A stretch of 45,161 nucleotides of DNA from Gemmata sp. GTDB taxonomy: Bacteria; Planctomycetota; Planctomycetia; Gemmatales; Gemmataceae. Both the position numbers and the translations under genes were made by a program. Under the pieces are notes generated by a model. The model did no database searches, had not been told where the DNA came from, and saw only the letters and a list, made by a program, of their open reading frames with translations. Every line of letters begins with the position of its first letter. Positions within the stretch are counted from its first letter, which is position 1. The stretch is from assembly GCA_025055115.1 (NCBI GenBank), contig JANWYJ010000018.1, forward strand, positions 1 through 45,161, written 5' to 3'. Positions 1-9,122 of the stretch are shown here, piece after piece.

Positions 1-1077
1 ATCGATAGTTGCGCAACTGTTGGTGAGAGAATCCTTGAGGGCACGGTGATGGTCCCAGCCACCCAGGGTCACTTCGACGAAGCGGACACCGGCTTCGAGG
101 AACCGCCGGGCCAGGAGCAATTGTTGTCCGAAGGCCCCACCGCGGGCCGGGCCAAAGCCGCCGCCTCCGAAACCGCCCCCGCCACCGCGGCCGCTGTCGA
201 TGCCGTAGAGTCGCTGTGTGGCCGCGGTTTCCTTCGACAGATCCATCAGTTTGGGCATTTCCGCCTGCATCCGGAAGGCCAGTTCATAGGAGCCAATCAA
301 TCCCTCAATGCTCGGATTGTCGCCGCCGTCGTCGAGGGCATTCTGATTGAGCGATTGCAAGAAATCGAGTTCGATTCGCTGTTGTTGGGCGGTTTGTTTG
401 GGGTTCCTCAAATTCGCCACCGGTTGCCCGGCGCCCATTCCGCCGCCGAAGCCGCCGCGGCCGATCCGCGTGCCTTGGTACACCGCCGGAAGGAATGCAC
501 TGCCGTAATTCACCGGGCCGCCATTGCCCCCCGAGGGAGAAATGGTGATGAAACCAGGCAGATTCTGATTCTCCGTGCCCAACCCGTAGACGATCCACGC
601 CCCCATGCTCGGGCGCGGAAACTGGAAGATACCACAGTGCATCTGGATAAACGCCTGCGGGTGGTTGGGCAGATCACAGTACATGCCGTTGAGCAGGCAC
701 AAGTCGTCGGCATGGCGAGCCAGTTCGGGGAAAAGTTCGGAGATGTAGAGGCCACTTTGGCCATACTGAGCGAATTTGAAAGGCGAGGCCAGCAGTCGGC
801 CCCCGAAGCGACCCGGGCCGCGTGGCGCGGCTTTGCCATCGTCGGCCTGGAGTTTGGGTTTGTAGTCAAACGTATCCACATGGCTGGGTCCGCCGTCCAT
901 GCACAAAAACAGCACTCGCTTGGCCTTGGCCGGGAAATGCGATTTCTTGGGCGCTAGCGGATTGTTCGCCCCCAATTCCCCCGCAGCGCGGGCGGCCTGT
1001 TCATGAGCTAACGCGGCAAAGGCGACATAACCGAACCCTGCGGACGTTGTTCTCAGGAGCTGGCGACGTGTCAGCAT
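1..1077 (-). CDS. DUF1501 family secreted protein (C-terminus cut by window edge)
   Basis: The frame is open from an ATG at 1077 to the window edge, giving 359 codons. The N-terminus starts MLTRRQLLRTT, a twin-arginine-like signal followed by an alanine-rich hydrophobic stretch, so Tat export is likely. Residues 61-71 read DGGPSHVDTFD, the metal-site-like motif typical of DUF1501 proteins, which are related to the sulfatase/alkaline phosphatase fold. Two glycine-rich runs lie in the second half. The molecular function of DUF1501 is not established. Its usual partner in planctomycetes, a DUF1549/DUF1553 cytochrome protein, lies immediately upstream on the same strand (163 bp gap), so the two are probably co-expressed. 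The C-terminus is missing only because the window ends. Confidence 0.85.
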   Translation of the reverse strand, partial: MLTRRQLLRTTSAGFGYVAFAALAHEQAARAAGELGANNPLAPKKSHFPAKAKRVLFLCMDGGPSHVDTFDYKPKLQADDGKAAPRGPGRFGGRLLASPFKFAQYGQSGLYISELFPELARHADDLCLLNGMYCDLPNHPQAFIQMHCGIFQFPRPSMGAWIVYGLGTENQNLPGFITISPSGGNGGPVNYGSAFLPAVYQGTRIGRGGFGGGMGAGQPVANLRNPKQTAQQQRIELDFLQSLNQNALDDGGDNPSIEGLIGSYELAFRMQAEMPKLMDLSKETAATQRLYGIDSGRGGGGGFGGGGFGPARGGAFGQQLLLARRFLEAGVRFVEVTLGGWDHHRALKDSLTNSCATID

Positions 1078-1240
1078 AGTAGGAGTTCCCCCAGCAATGG
1101 GACAATTTCGCGAACCATCAGAATGGGCAAACATTTCCACGCTCCCTGTCGACTGTTTTAGCCCCATCGTTTTGGCACCATCCGAGAAGGGGCCGTTGGC
1201 ACGATCCCGTCGAACACACGGGGGCGATTTCTCAACGCCT

Positions 1241-3799
1241 CTACTTGCGATATTGGAACTCCGCGCTGGCGAATAACGCTTGTGTGAAGGCGGACCATGT
1301 TTCCCGTTCGCGCCGCGGAGCCGGAACGCGATCCCGCACCAACTGCTCCTGATAGGCCTTCAGGAACTTTTCGGCATTGTGCAGTTCCTTCTCGCGGGGC
1401 GGGCGGCCATAGAAGGCCAGATACGCCTGGCGGATGCGCTCGGTGTCGGTGGTGGTGGTTTTCAGCAACTGATCGGCCGCGGCTTCGGCAGCACGGATGA
1501 CAAAGGGATTGTTCAAGAGGAACAATCCCTGTGCCGGTACGGTGGTCGTGGGTCGATCGGCGGCAATCAGGCTGGGGTCCGGAGCATCGAAGAGTGCCAG
1601 AGCTTCTGGGAGATTATCGCGGATGATCGGCAGATAGACGGAACGATGAACGTTCCGCGGGTCGTTGATCGCTTGGATGATGTTGGCGCCCCCTGGGCGG
1701 CCGAAGGCATTGACTGGCCCTTCACCAGCCCGCGCAACCACCGAACCGACCGGTGGTTGGGGGTTCAACTGCCCGCTGACGGCGAGCATGGAATCGCGTA
1801 GGGCCTCGGCATCCAGCCGCCGCGGCGACATGCGCCACACATAGACATTGTCCGGGTCGATCTCATAGTTGCGCGGATCGTTTTTGGAATCGAGCTGATA
1901 AGCCTCGGTCAGGACAATGGATTTGATCAATTTTTTCACACTCCAGCCATGGTCCATGAATTGAACCGCCAGATAGTCGAGCAATTGCGGGTGCGACGGT
2001 GGCTGGCCCGCCGCCCCGAAGTTGTCGGGGGTGGGCACCAAGCCACGACCAAACAGATGCAGCCAGACGCGGTTGACCATCACCCGAGCGGTCAGCGGGT
2101 TCTCGCGAGAAGCAATCCAGCGGGCCAAGTCGAGCCGACCACTTTGGCCCGGGGTGATCTTCAGGGGCGTTTTCGTGAGGACTTGCAGCGTGCCGCGGGG
2201 AACGCGGGTAGCCGAGGGTTTGTCAGGTTCTCCCCGTTCGTAGATGGGGCTATCGGCAATGGTGAAGGTGCCGGCCCGGCCGCCGAAGCCGCCCCCAAAA
2301 CCGCCAGGGCCTTTCGGAGGTACCCCAAAGCCGCCGGTTTTGGGAGCCGGTTTATCACGCACTCCCATGGCCAATAACTTCGGGTTGCCGTCGGCATCGA
2401 AAGCCTCGAGCCGTGCTCGCAACAGCGACACTTGACCGCGTGGGAAGATGGTGCGGATGAAGTCGGTTTGTTCCGCGATTTGCTTATTGAGATCGTCGAT
2501 TTGTTTCTCAATGCGGGCGCGTTCCTCGGCGGTCAGTTTCTCGGGAGTCCCGGGGGGCAGACCGCAATCTTTGGGCAGTGTCAAGGTCGGCGACGGGCGA
2601 TTACTTTGGATGAAGCGGATGGTTCCGTAACAGGTTTCCGTGCTGCGGAAAATGCCGGCTAGCGCGTAGTAATCTCGTTGGGGAATCGGGTCGAACTTAT
2701 GATCGTGGCAGCGGGCACAGGCCGCGGTCAGACCCAGGAAGGCTTGGAACGTCACGTCGATCTGTTCATCGGCCAGGTCCAATTCAAATTGCAGACCGTT
2801 TTGTTCGTTGAGCGTTTTGGCCCCCAAGGCAAGGAAGCCGGTGGCGATCATCCGTTCGGCTTTGACTTTCGGATCGCTTGCCCCCATCAGATCGCCGGCC
2901 AGTTGTTCGATGATGAACTGATCGTAGGGTTTGTCGTTATTGAAGGCGTTGATAACGTAGTCGCGATAGCGCCAGGCATGGGGGTAATTCATGTTGACGG
3001 TTTTGCCGGAGCTTTCGGCGTAGCGAGCGACATCGAGCCAGTGCCGGCCCCAGCGTTCGCCGAAGTGCGGGCTGTTCAAAAGTTGGTCAACCACTTTCGC
3101 AAATGCGTTCGGGTCGCGGTCGGCCAAAAAGGCTTCGACAGCTTCTGGCGCAGGTGGCAAACCGATCAGGTCCAGGTACACCCGGCGGATGAGGGTGCGT
3201 TTGTCGGCCCGGGGGGCCTGGGTTAGCCCGTGTTTGTCTAATTCGTGGATCAGAAACGCATCGATGGGATGATTCACCGGCCGAGCGGTAGTGGGAACCG
3301 GCGGGCGGACCGGTGGTTGAAAGGCCCAGAATTGCCGGCCTTTGACGAGATCGATTTCGTACTTGTGGGGTACTTCTGCGGCTTTACCGGCTCGGGGGTC
3401 GGGTGCGCCCATCTTCACCCAGGTTTCAAAATCCGCAATGATCGAGTCGGGCAGCTTACCTTTGGGAGGCATCGCCGTGTCGGGATTTTTCGAGCGCAGC
3501 GAAAGAATGAGTTTACTCCGCTCGGGGTTGCCTGGCTGAATGATCGGCCCGCTGTCCCCCCCACGGCGGATACCTTCCCGGGTGTCGAGAACCAACCCGC
3601 CTTTGATTTTGTCCGCTTCCGCGGAGTGACATTTGTAGCAGTGTTCGATCAAGACGGGGCGAATCTTCTTCTCGAAGAAGGCGATTTGGTCCTGGGTGGG
3701 CTGTTCAACAAATGTACTGACCCGCGGCTGAGCCTGCACAGCCGCATTCGCGGTTAAAACGATCACACTCGTTGCTGCCACCAAGACCAACCGGGTCAT
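1241..3799 (-). CDS. Planctomycete cytochrome-c / DUF1549 / DUF1553 secreted protein
   Basis: The product has 852 residues and a clear Sec signal peptide (MTRLVLVAATSVIVLTANA). The ATG at 3799 is chosen because the signal peptide starts there and a GGGAG sits about 8 bases upstream; the frame extends 48 codons further without signal character. A haem c site C54-Y-K-C57-H58 marks the planctomycete-type cytochrome domain. DUF1549 follows from about residue 160 (HPIDAFLIHELDKHGL, then ERWGRHWLDVARYAES), with a second CxxCH (CARCH) near residue 335. A short coiled segment and a Gly/Phe-rich stretch separate it from DUF1553 (LTARVMVNRVWLHLFGRGL). The family is large in planctomycetes and often sits beside DUF1501 genes. 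A periplasmic electron-transfer or polysaccharide-related role has been suggested but is unproven. Confidence 0.9.
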   Translation of the reverse strand: MTRLVLVAATSVIVLTANAAVQAQPRVSTFVEQPTQDQIAFFEKKIRPVLIEHCYKCHSAEADKIKGGLVLDTREGIRRGGDSGPIIQPGNPERSKLILSLRSKNPDTAMPPKGKLPDSIIADFETWVKMGAPDPRAGKAAEVPHKYEIDLVKGRQFWAFQPPVRPPVPTTARPVNHPIDAFLIHELDKHGLTQAPRADKRTLIRRVYLDLIGLPPAPEAVEAFLADRDPNAFAKVVDQLLNSPHFGERWGRHWLDVARYAESSGKTVNMNYPHAWRYRDYVINAFNNDKPYDQFIIEQLAGDLMGASDPKVKAERMIATGFLALGAKTLNEQNGLQFELDLADEQIDVTFQAFLGLTAACARCHDHKFDPIPQRDYYALAGIFRSTETCYGTIRFIQSNRPSPTLTLPKDCGLPPGTPEKLTAEERARIEKQIDDLNKQIAEQTDFIRTIFPRGQVSLLRARLEAFDADGNPKLLAMGVRDKPAPKTGGFGVPPKGPGGFGGGFGGRAGTFTIADSPIYERGEPDKPSATRVPRGTLQVLTKTPLKITPGQSGRLDLARWIASRENPLTARVMVNRVWLHLFGRGLVPTPDNFGAAGQPPSHPQLLDYLAVQFMDHGWSVKKLIKSIVLTEAYQLDSKNDPRNYEIDPDNVYVWRMSPRRLDAEALRDSMLAVSGQLNPQPPVGSVVARAGEGPVNAFGRPGGANIIQAINDPRNVHRSVYLPIIRDNLPEALALFDAPDPSLIAADRPTTTVPAQGLFLLNNPFVIRAAEAAADQLLKTTTTDTERIRQAYLAFYGRPPREKELHNAEKFLKAYQEQLVRDRVPAPRRERETWSAFTQALFASAEFQYRK

Positions 3800-4036
3800 A
3801 CGTCGGACTCCCACTAGAGTTGATCGAGAGAGTATCCGTGATCCGCGCACTCTATTGAACACCAAAAACACTCCGAAGACCGTTCTCTCATCATTTTTTC
3901 CCCAATAATGAGAATCTGCGACAGCCAACAGGTATTCTCTCATAGAATCCCTTTTCCATTACCGGCTACTACCATCGGCTGTCGGGAATTGTTACCATCT
4001 GTGAGAAACTGTTTGTTGACCTTCGCGGAATGTCCT
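3800..4036. other. Divergent intergenic region
   Basis: This 237-bp spacer lies between the divergent DUF1553 gene (minus) and the GH42-like gene (plus), so both promoters should be here. TTCTCTCAT occurs twice (near 3882 and 3943), and ATGAGAAT near 3908 is nearly the inverse of the second copy, a loose operator-like arrangement. No confident -35/-10 pair was identified. Confidence 0.3.
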
Positions 4037-7000
4037 ATGCGATGCCTGTTGTTTTCGCTGGTGGGTTTGTTGGTTTGGAGCGGCCTGGGGTTGGGCCAGG
4101 AGCGGAAACCGGTGCGGCTGTTCGCCGAGGCCGAAGATTTCACCGTCACATCGCCCGGATGGAAAGTCCTACCCTACCGCGACAACTACTTCGCCGGCAC
4201 GTTTGCCATCACGTTTTTGTCCCGGATGGGCTGCTTGAGTGCTGGGGAATTGGACGACGGCCAGAAAGCGGTTGCTGAGCAAACTATCACCATTCCCTAT
4301 GCGGACACGTATGAACTGCTTGTTCGCTACGAACAGCCCTTTCAATTCAGCGTGGAATTCACGGTGGAAGTGGAACAAAACGGCAAAGTGGTGGCGAGCT
4401 TCCCCTGCGGCCGACTCGATCAGCCGAAGATTTGGGCGTTCAATAATCATCAGCGCGTGGCGATGGAACGCTATGCATGGAGCGGTACCGACAACATCGT
4501 GTGGCAACAGCCGGGCAACATGCAACTAGCTGCCGGAGCGGCCAAACTCCGGCTGATCGCGACGGCCCAGAAAGACGGCCAGCGACCCCGTATCAACGCC
4601 GCCAACCGGAATGTCGATGTCATTTGCCTGACCAACGATAAGGCGGGGATGGAAGCCCAAAAGAAGGCCAATTATCTCGAATTCGACGGCTGGCTTGTGC
4701 AAGATGGGGATTTATTTGTCCGCTTCACCAATCCCAAAGATGGCTTGGGTCCATGCGTACCGGTGGTGGCCCCGTTCGAGCAGGGGCAACACTCGCCGTA
4801 CTACGTTCATATCCGCGACTGGCCGACTCAACAGGTCGTGAAAAGTGGCCGCACGATCAGTGCGACAAAATTCCTCAACGCCGGTCCACGTTCCGAGCAA
4901 GTCAAACCCGAAGTACTGGCCAAGATCGTCGAACTGCCCCCGGGGGCCATCCCTGCGAGCGAATATCTGCAACCCGGCGACACCAGCGGCTGGATTCCCT
5001 TGGGCTTGGCGGTCGATGCCCTGCACCACTGTCAATGGTTCCCTCAAGCCATTTACCAAGCGAAAGTCAACAATAACATCGACTTACGGCTGGAGTTCGG
5101 CATTCCGGACGGCCGGGGCGGCATCCGCGTGGTGAAGGATATTCGCGTGCGCGGGCCAGCGCAGAACCTCTCGCCGGTGTGCTTCGACATTCCCGGTTGT
5201 GTTCATCCCAATCCCGAACTGCAGGCGGCGCTGAAGAAACGCTACTGGCTGCCAGAAATTCGGACGCAAAAAGAAGTTCTCGATTGGCTCAACGCCCAGG
5301 TCGCCCAGTTTCCCAAAATTGGTAGCGTGCCCAAACGCCTGCTCATCTACAACATCATGGGCTTCAGCGGCGTGCTGAATGTGCTGCCAGAAGCCAAGCA
5401 ATTGGCTTTGGCTTTGGGCGACAATACCGCGGTCAATAGGATCGGCCAGAAGCGGGAATTGGTCGCTCATTGGGGCGATCCATCGTTGGAGTGGATCAAA
5501 AAGCAGGAAGCGAGCCGCAAAAATGGTTTCGACGATCTGTTCATCGTCAGTTACGGGGATGAAATCCATCTTCCGGCGGTCCCGTTGAAAGACGACGAAT
5601 TCGCACGCTGGCTGAAAGATCGCGGTATCACGGTCGAAGGTGAAGTCAAGTACACAACTGATAAGAAACACCCTCTGTACTACTATTCACAGATCGCTGC
5701 CAAGGAGAAGGGCGCTGCCCAGTATGCCGCCGGCACGGCGTATTACCTTTCCAAAGGTGTCCGCACGGGGGCGAACTACTCTCCGCACGCCAACTATCTG
5801 GTCACGGAGATCGACTACATCCGCCCCTTCAAGCTCAAAGCGATGTCGATGCCGTGGACGGAAGACTACGCGTGGCAGATTGCCGAATTCAGCCCGCAGG
5901 TCGTGGGCTATCTGGTCAGCGGATTGCGTGCAGGGGCGAAATACGACAACCTGCCCATTCACATGTACGTGATGCCCCACTCACCCGGTCAGATTCCCAG
6001 CGAATTCCGCCAAAGTTTCTACACCAGCATTGCCCATGGGGCCAAGATCATCAACTACTTCTGCGCCACCCCTTCCGCGGTGGGCTACACCGAAAATTAT
6101 GTGGATAGCTACGACCTGCCGATGTGGAAGGAAATCTACACTTGCACCCACGAAGCCGGTATTTTCGAGGATTACATCGTCGATGGCCAGGTTCGGCCCG
6201 CGCGGGTGGGTCTGCTGTTATCGAGTACCGACGAAATCATCACCGGGGTCAACAATTTCAATCTGGCGTTGCACAACAACGAACGCAAAGCCCTCTACTA
6301 CGCCCTGCGGCATGCGCAAACGCCTGTTGATTTCCTCAGCGAAGACGATGTGATCGACGGCCGAGCCAAAGACTACAAGCTGATCTACGTGACCCAGCAG
6401 TATCTCCACTCGAAGTGCCTGGACGCTTTGCAAAAATGGTGCGAAGCGGGCGGCACCGTGGTGGCGATGGCCGGCGGTGGCTTCTGGAATGAATTCCAGA
6501 AGGAAAACCCAGCGGCCGAGAAGTTCTACGGTGCCAAAGGGCTGAAAATCGACACCGACCCGAATTTGGTCCCCAAATACCTGACCAAGGAGAACGTCCC
6601 GTTTCTCGCCAAGCACGACCTACCACGCTACGAACCGATCGACATGGTCCAATGGTGTATCCGCGGCTTGCCCAAAGTCGAACCGGCTCCCAATCCCATG
6701 CCCGAGCATATTTTCAATGTCCCGGTGATCGTTTGGAAACAACCGCTGACCCCCACCGATGGCACCGTGATCGGTAAGTTCAAAGACGGCACACCGGCCG
6801 TCGTGATGAAGCGGCACGGGGCCGGCCGGGCGGTGTTGTTTGGTTTCTTACCCGGGCAAGCCTACCTACAAAGCGGACTGCCAGTCCGACCCGTCGATCG
6901 TGGTGCCAACGCCAACAGCTTCGCCCACTATCTACCCCAAACGATGCGGCTACCCCTGTTAGCCCGGCTGACAGACGATTTCCTAGCCCTCAACGCCCAC

Positions 7001-7273
7001 GAGGCCAAACCGGTAATCACGACCGATGGCCTGGTCGAAACCACCTGCATCGACACACCCGCCAAAGATGGCCAACCGGCCAAACTCGCCGTCCCGCTGA
7101 TCAACTGGTCGGGGACAGCAATTGCCAACCTGACGGTCACGATCCGAACCCACGCCCCGGTGACCCGAGTCCGCAGTGTCGAACGCGGTGAGCTGAAATT
7201 CACCCCACGGCCAGGAGCCATTCAACTGCAAATGCCCCTGAACGTGGCCGATATGCTCCTGATTGATTTCTGA
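4037..7273 (+). CDS. Secreted GH42-like (beta-galactosidase-fold) protein
   Basis: The product has 1078 residues with a Sec signal (MRCLLFSLVGLLVWSGLGLG, then QERKP). The ATG at 4037 is chosen because it begins the signal peptide; the frame is open 43 codons further upstream. The N-terminal third looks like a beta-rich carbohydrate-binding or accessory region. The middle contains a TIM-barrel-like segment with VSYGDEIHLP, resembling the acid-residue strand of GH42 and clan GH-A enzymes. From about residue 720 a segment (ARVGLLLSSTDEI, later LQKWCEAGGTVVAMAGGG) resembles the amidotransferase-like trimerisation domain of GH42. A beta-galactosidase or related hydrolase is inferred, but the substrate is unknown and the catalytic pair is not certain. 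The stop codon lies inside a 21-bp tandem duplication (7263-7304). Confidence 0.6.
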   Translation: MRCLLFSLVGLLVWSGLGLGQERKPVRLFAEAEDFTVTSPGWKVLPYRDNYFAGTFAITFLSRMGCLSAGELDDGQKAVAEQTITIPYADTYELLVRYEQPFQFSVEFTVEVEQNGKVVASFPCGRLDQPKIWAFNNHQRVAMERYAWSGTDNIVWQQPGNMQLAAGAAKLRLIATAQKDGQRPRINAANRNVDVICLTNDKAGMEAQKKANYLEFDGWLVQDGDLFVRFTNPKDGLGPCVPVVAPFEQGQHSPYYVHIRDWPTQQVVKSGRTISATKFLNAGPRSEQVKPEVLAKIVELPPGAIPASEYLQPGDTSGWIPLGLAVDALHHCQWFPQAIYQAKVNNNIDLRLEFGIPDGRGGIRVVKDIRVRGPAQNLSPVCFDIPGCVHPNPELQAALKKRYWLPEIRTQKEVLDWLNAQVAQFPKIGSVPKRLLIYNIMGFSGVLNVLPEAKQLALALGDNTAVNRIGQKRELVAHWGDPSLEWIKKQEASRKNGFDDLFIVSYGDEIHLPAVPLKDDEFARWLKDRGITVEGEVKYTTDKKHPLYYYSQIAAKEKGAAQYAAGTAYYLSKGVRTGANYSPHANYLVTEIDYIRPFKLKAMSMPWTEDYAWQIAEFSPQVVGYLVSGLRAGAKYDNLPIHMYVMPHSPGQIPSEFRQSFYTSIAHGAKIINYFCATPSAVGYTENYVDSYDLPMWKEIYTCTHEAGIFEDYIVDGQVRPARVGLLLSSTDEIITGVNNFNLALHNNERKALYYALRHAQTPVDFLSEDDVIDGRAKDYKLIYVTQQYLHSKCLDALQKWCEAGGTVVAMAGGGFWNEFQKENPAAEKFYGAKGLKIDTDPNLVPKYLTKENVPFLAKHDLPRYEPIDMVQWCIRGLPKVEPAPNPMPEHIFNVPVIVWKQPLTPTDGTVIGKFKDGTPAVVMKRHGAGRAVLFGFLPGQAYLQSGLPVRPVDRGANANSFAHYLPQTMRLPLLARLTDDFLALNAHEAKPVITTDGLVETTCIDTPAKDGQPAKLAVPLINWSGTAIANLTVTIRTHAPVTRVRSVERGELKFTPRPGAIQLQMPLNVADMLLIDF

Positions 7274-7304
7274 TGCCAACATGTTGATTTCTGATGCCAA
7301 CATG
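7263..7304 (+). repeat. 21-bp exact tandem duplication spanning a stop codon
   Basis: Two identical, directly abutting 21-bp units (7263-7283 and 7284-7304) begin TTGATTTCTGATGCC. The TGA stop of the GH42-like gene (7271-7273) lies in the first unit. The second unit carries a second copy of the end of the gene beyond the stop. Confidence 0.95.
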
Positions 7305-7374
7305 GCCACCGAGGCGATTCGGCTAACAACGATTTGGTTAACCAAGAAGAGGTCCCTCTATCATTCCTATACAA

Positions 7375-8682
7375 ATGAATAAAATCATGATTCTCCGCCA
7401 CGTCCTCGCTCTGGGGTTCCTTCCCTTAGTGCCCACCGTCACCTGGGCGCAAGCGAAGGAACCGGCCAAGGCGCCGTTTCCGTATGTCTGGGCTACCGCG
7501 TACCACGTTTTGCCTGGGACGCACACGGATGAATCCGGTTACTTTTCGCTCTGTGAAGGGCATAACGGCAAAATCTACATCGGCACCGCGGCCTATGGCT
7601 TCAATGCTTATTTAGTCGAATTCGATCCCACCACCGGCCAACAGCGGATCGCTGTCGATGTCAACAAGGCCTGTGGATTAGCCACTCCGGCCAAGCCGAC
7701 CTACGCTGCGCAAGCGAAGATTCACACCCGCAATTTTGTCGCCCCCAGCGGCAAAATCTACATCGGCAGCAAACAAGGCTATCGCCGCGATAAGGACGAC
7801 ACCGCCGATTATCCGGGCGGCTATGTGATGGTTTACGATCCGGCCACCGACAAAACCGAGAACTTGGGGATGCCCTACCAGGGCGAAGGGGTGAACGATG
7901 TCACGGCGGACGAGAAAGCCGGCTTGGTGTACGTCGTCACCTGCGAGGATCACCATTGGATGATTCTCGACCTGAAAACGAAGCGGTATCGCGAACCGGA
8001 CCCGAAATTACGCCTGACCCCCTACGCACAAACGCTCCTCGACCATCGCGGCCGCGCGGTCGTGGTGACGCGCGACTTCCGGCTAGCCCGTTTTGACCCC
8101 AAAACCAACCAGCTCGAAGTCCTCGAATTCGCCTCCAACGGCCAACCCGTCGGCCGGGCCGATGACAAACTCGGCCCCGCCTGCTGGGCCATCACTGCGG
8201 ATGGGAAAACGGCTTATCTGGTGCGCATGTCGGATGCCACACTCTTCCGCATCGACTTGGCCGCGGATGGCCCGAAAATCCCGGTGGCGGATTTGGGGCG
8301 GATGATCGACGGCAAAGGCTTTGACTCGCGCGGTTCATTGATCGTCGGGCACGATGGCAAGGTCTACGCTCTCTACCGCGTCGATAACGAAACCGGCTTC
8401 GGGAAGGGCTATCTGCATCATCTGGTCAGCTACGATCCCGCCTCGCGCAGGATGCGCGATCATGGGGTTTTGGGCGTGAAGAATCCCGATTGGTTTGACT
8501 TTTCGCCCGGTCCTGACGGCCGGCCCAAACCGTGGACCCACGGTTTCCACCGACTGCCCGACGGCACCTACACCCCCCTGCATGCTCATATGGCCCTCAT
8601 CCAGGCCAAGGACGGAACCTTATACGCCACCGTTATTTACCCCTTCACTCTGTTGCGGATTGCGGCCAAGGCGGTGAAATAG
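7375..8682 (+). CDS. Secreted beta-propeller protein of unknown function
   Basis: The product has 435 residues. The N-terminus (MNKIMILRHVLALGFLPL, then a TWAQA cleavage-like site) is a Sec signal; an internal ATG at 7387 is an alternative start. The body consists of repeated blade-like segments such as GKIYIGTAAYG, GKIYIGSKQGYR, GYVMVYDPATDKTENLG and GKTAYLVRMSDATLFRID. This pattern is typical of YVTN/SMP-30/quinoprotein-like six- or seven-bladed propellers. No catalytic signature was recognised. It follows the GH42-like gene by 101 bp on the same strand and may be co-transcribed, which would fit an extracellular role in carbohydrate handling. That link is inference only. Confidence 0.6.
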   Translation: MNKIMILRHVLALGFLPLVPTVTWAQAKEPAKAPFPYVWATAYHVLPGTHTDESGYFSLCEGHNGKIYIGTAAYGFNAYLVEFDPTTGQQRIAVDVNKACGLATPAKPTYAAQAKIHTRNFVAPSGKIYIGSKQGYRRDKDDTADYPGGYVMVYDPATDKTENLGMPYQGEGVNDVTADEKAGLVYVVTCEDHHWMILDLKTKRYREPDPKLRLTPYAQTLLDHRGRAVVVTRDFRLARFDPKTNQLEVLEFASNGQPVGRADDKLGPACWAITADGKTAYLVRMSDATLFRIDLAADGPKIPVADLGRMIDGKGFDSRGSLIVGHDGKVYALYRVDNETGFGKGYLHHLVSYDPASRRMRDHGVLGVKNPDWFDFSPGPDGRPKPWTHGFHRLPDGTYTPLHAHMALIQAKDGTLYATVIYPFTLLRIAAKAVK

Positions 8683-8770
8683 ACGCCAAGCGCCGCGGAA
8701 CAAACGAGCAAGCGAACGACGCGCCAGCGCGGTTGTCCTTCGGGGGAAACGACCTCATACCGGTGTTTCC

Positions 8771-8787
8771 CCCCAGCGCCGCTGGGG
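8771..8787 (+). terminator. Possible terminator hairpin after the propeller gene
   Basis: CCCCAGC / GCTGGGG forms a perfect 7-bp stem with a GCC loop, 89 bp after the stop codon of the plus-strand gene. No T-tract follows, so this is tentative. Confidence 0.3.
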
Positions 8788-8904
8788 TCGGTGGTCTGGG
8801 CGGCTCAACGGTTATTGCGTCTTATCTTCTTTTGCAGTCGGTGTTTCCGGTAGATCGTCCTTGATTTATTTGGCCGCCAGACAATGACGGCGAACGGAAA
8901 GGCT

Positions 8905-9015
8905 GTGCCGGGCCAGTTCGGGAGGAAATGACTCCGATCGGCGCACAATTTGATGGTCCGGTGTGACTCGAAGATCGGTGCCGGGCCAGTTCGGGAGGAA
9001 ACGACTCCGATCGGC
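8905..9015. repeat. 38-bp direct repeat, 73-bp period
   Basis: Segments 8905-8942 and 8978-9015 (each starting GTGCCGGGCCAGTTCGGGAG) differ at one position. Similarity fades beyond the 38 bp, suggesting an older 73-bp tandem duplication whose second part has decayed. Confidence 0.9.
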
Positions 9016-9122
9016 TCCCGAATTGATCAGACTGACAGCGAACGAAGGGAGGTTAAGGGCCGGCTTTCACTCCGGCCCTGCGCAAGGATTGGCCTCGATG
9101 GTGGAAAAACCAGAGGGTTGGG

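Larger units (their letters stand above)
8683..9122. other. Convergent intergenic region with duplicated 38-bp segment
   Basis: This 440-bp spacer lies between the propeller gene (plus) and the CoA-disulfide reductase gene (minus). It holds one GC-rich hairpin (8771-8787) and a 38-bp direct repeat (8905-8942 and 8978-9015). No credible coding sequence was found. Confidence 0.6.
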
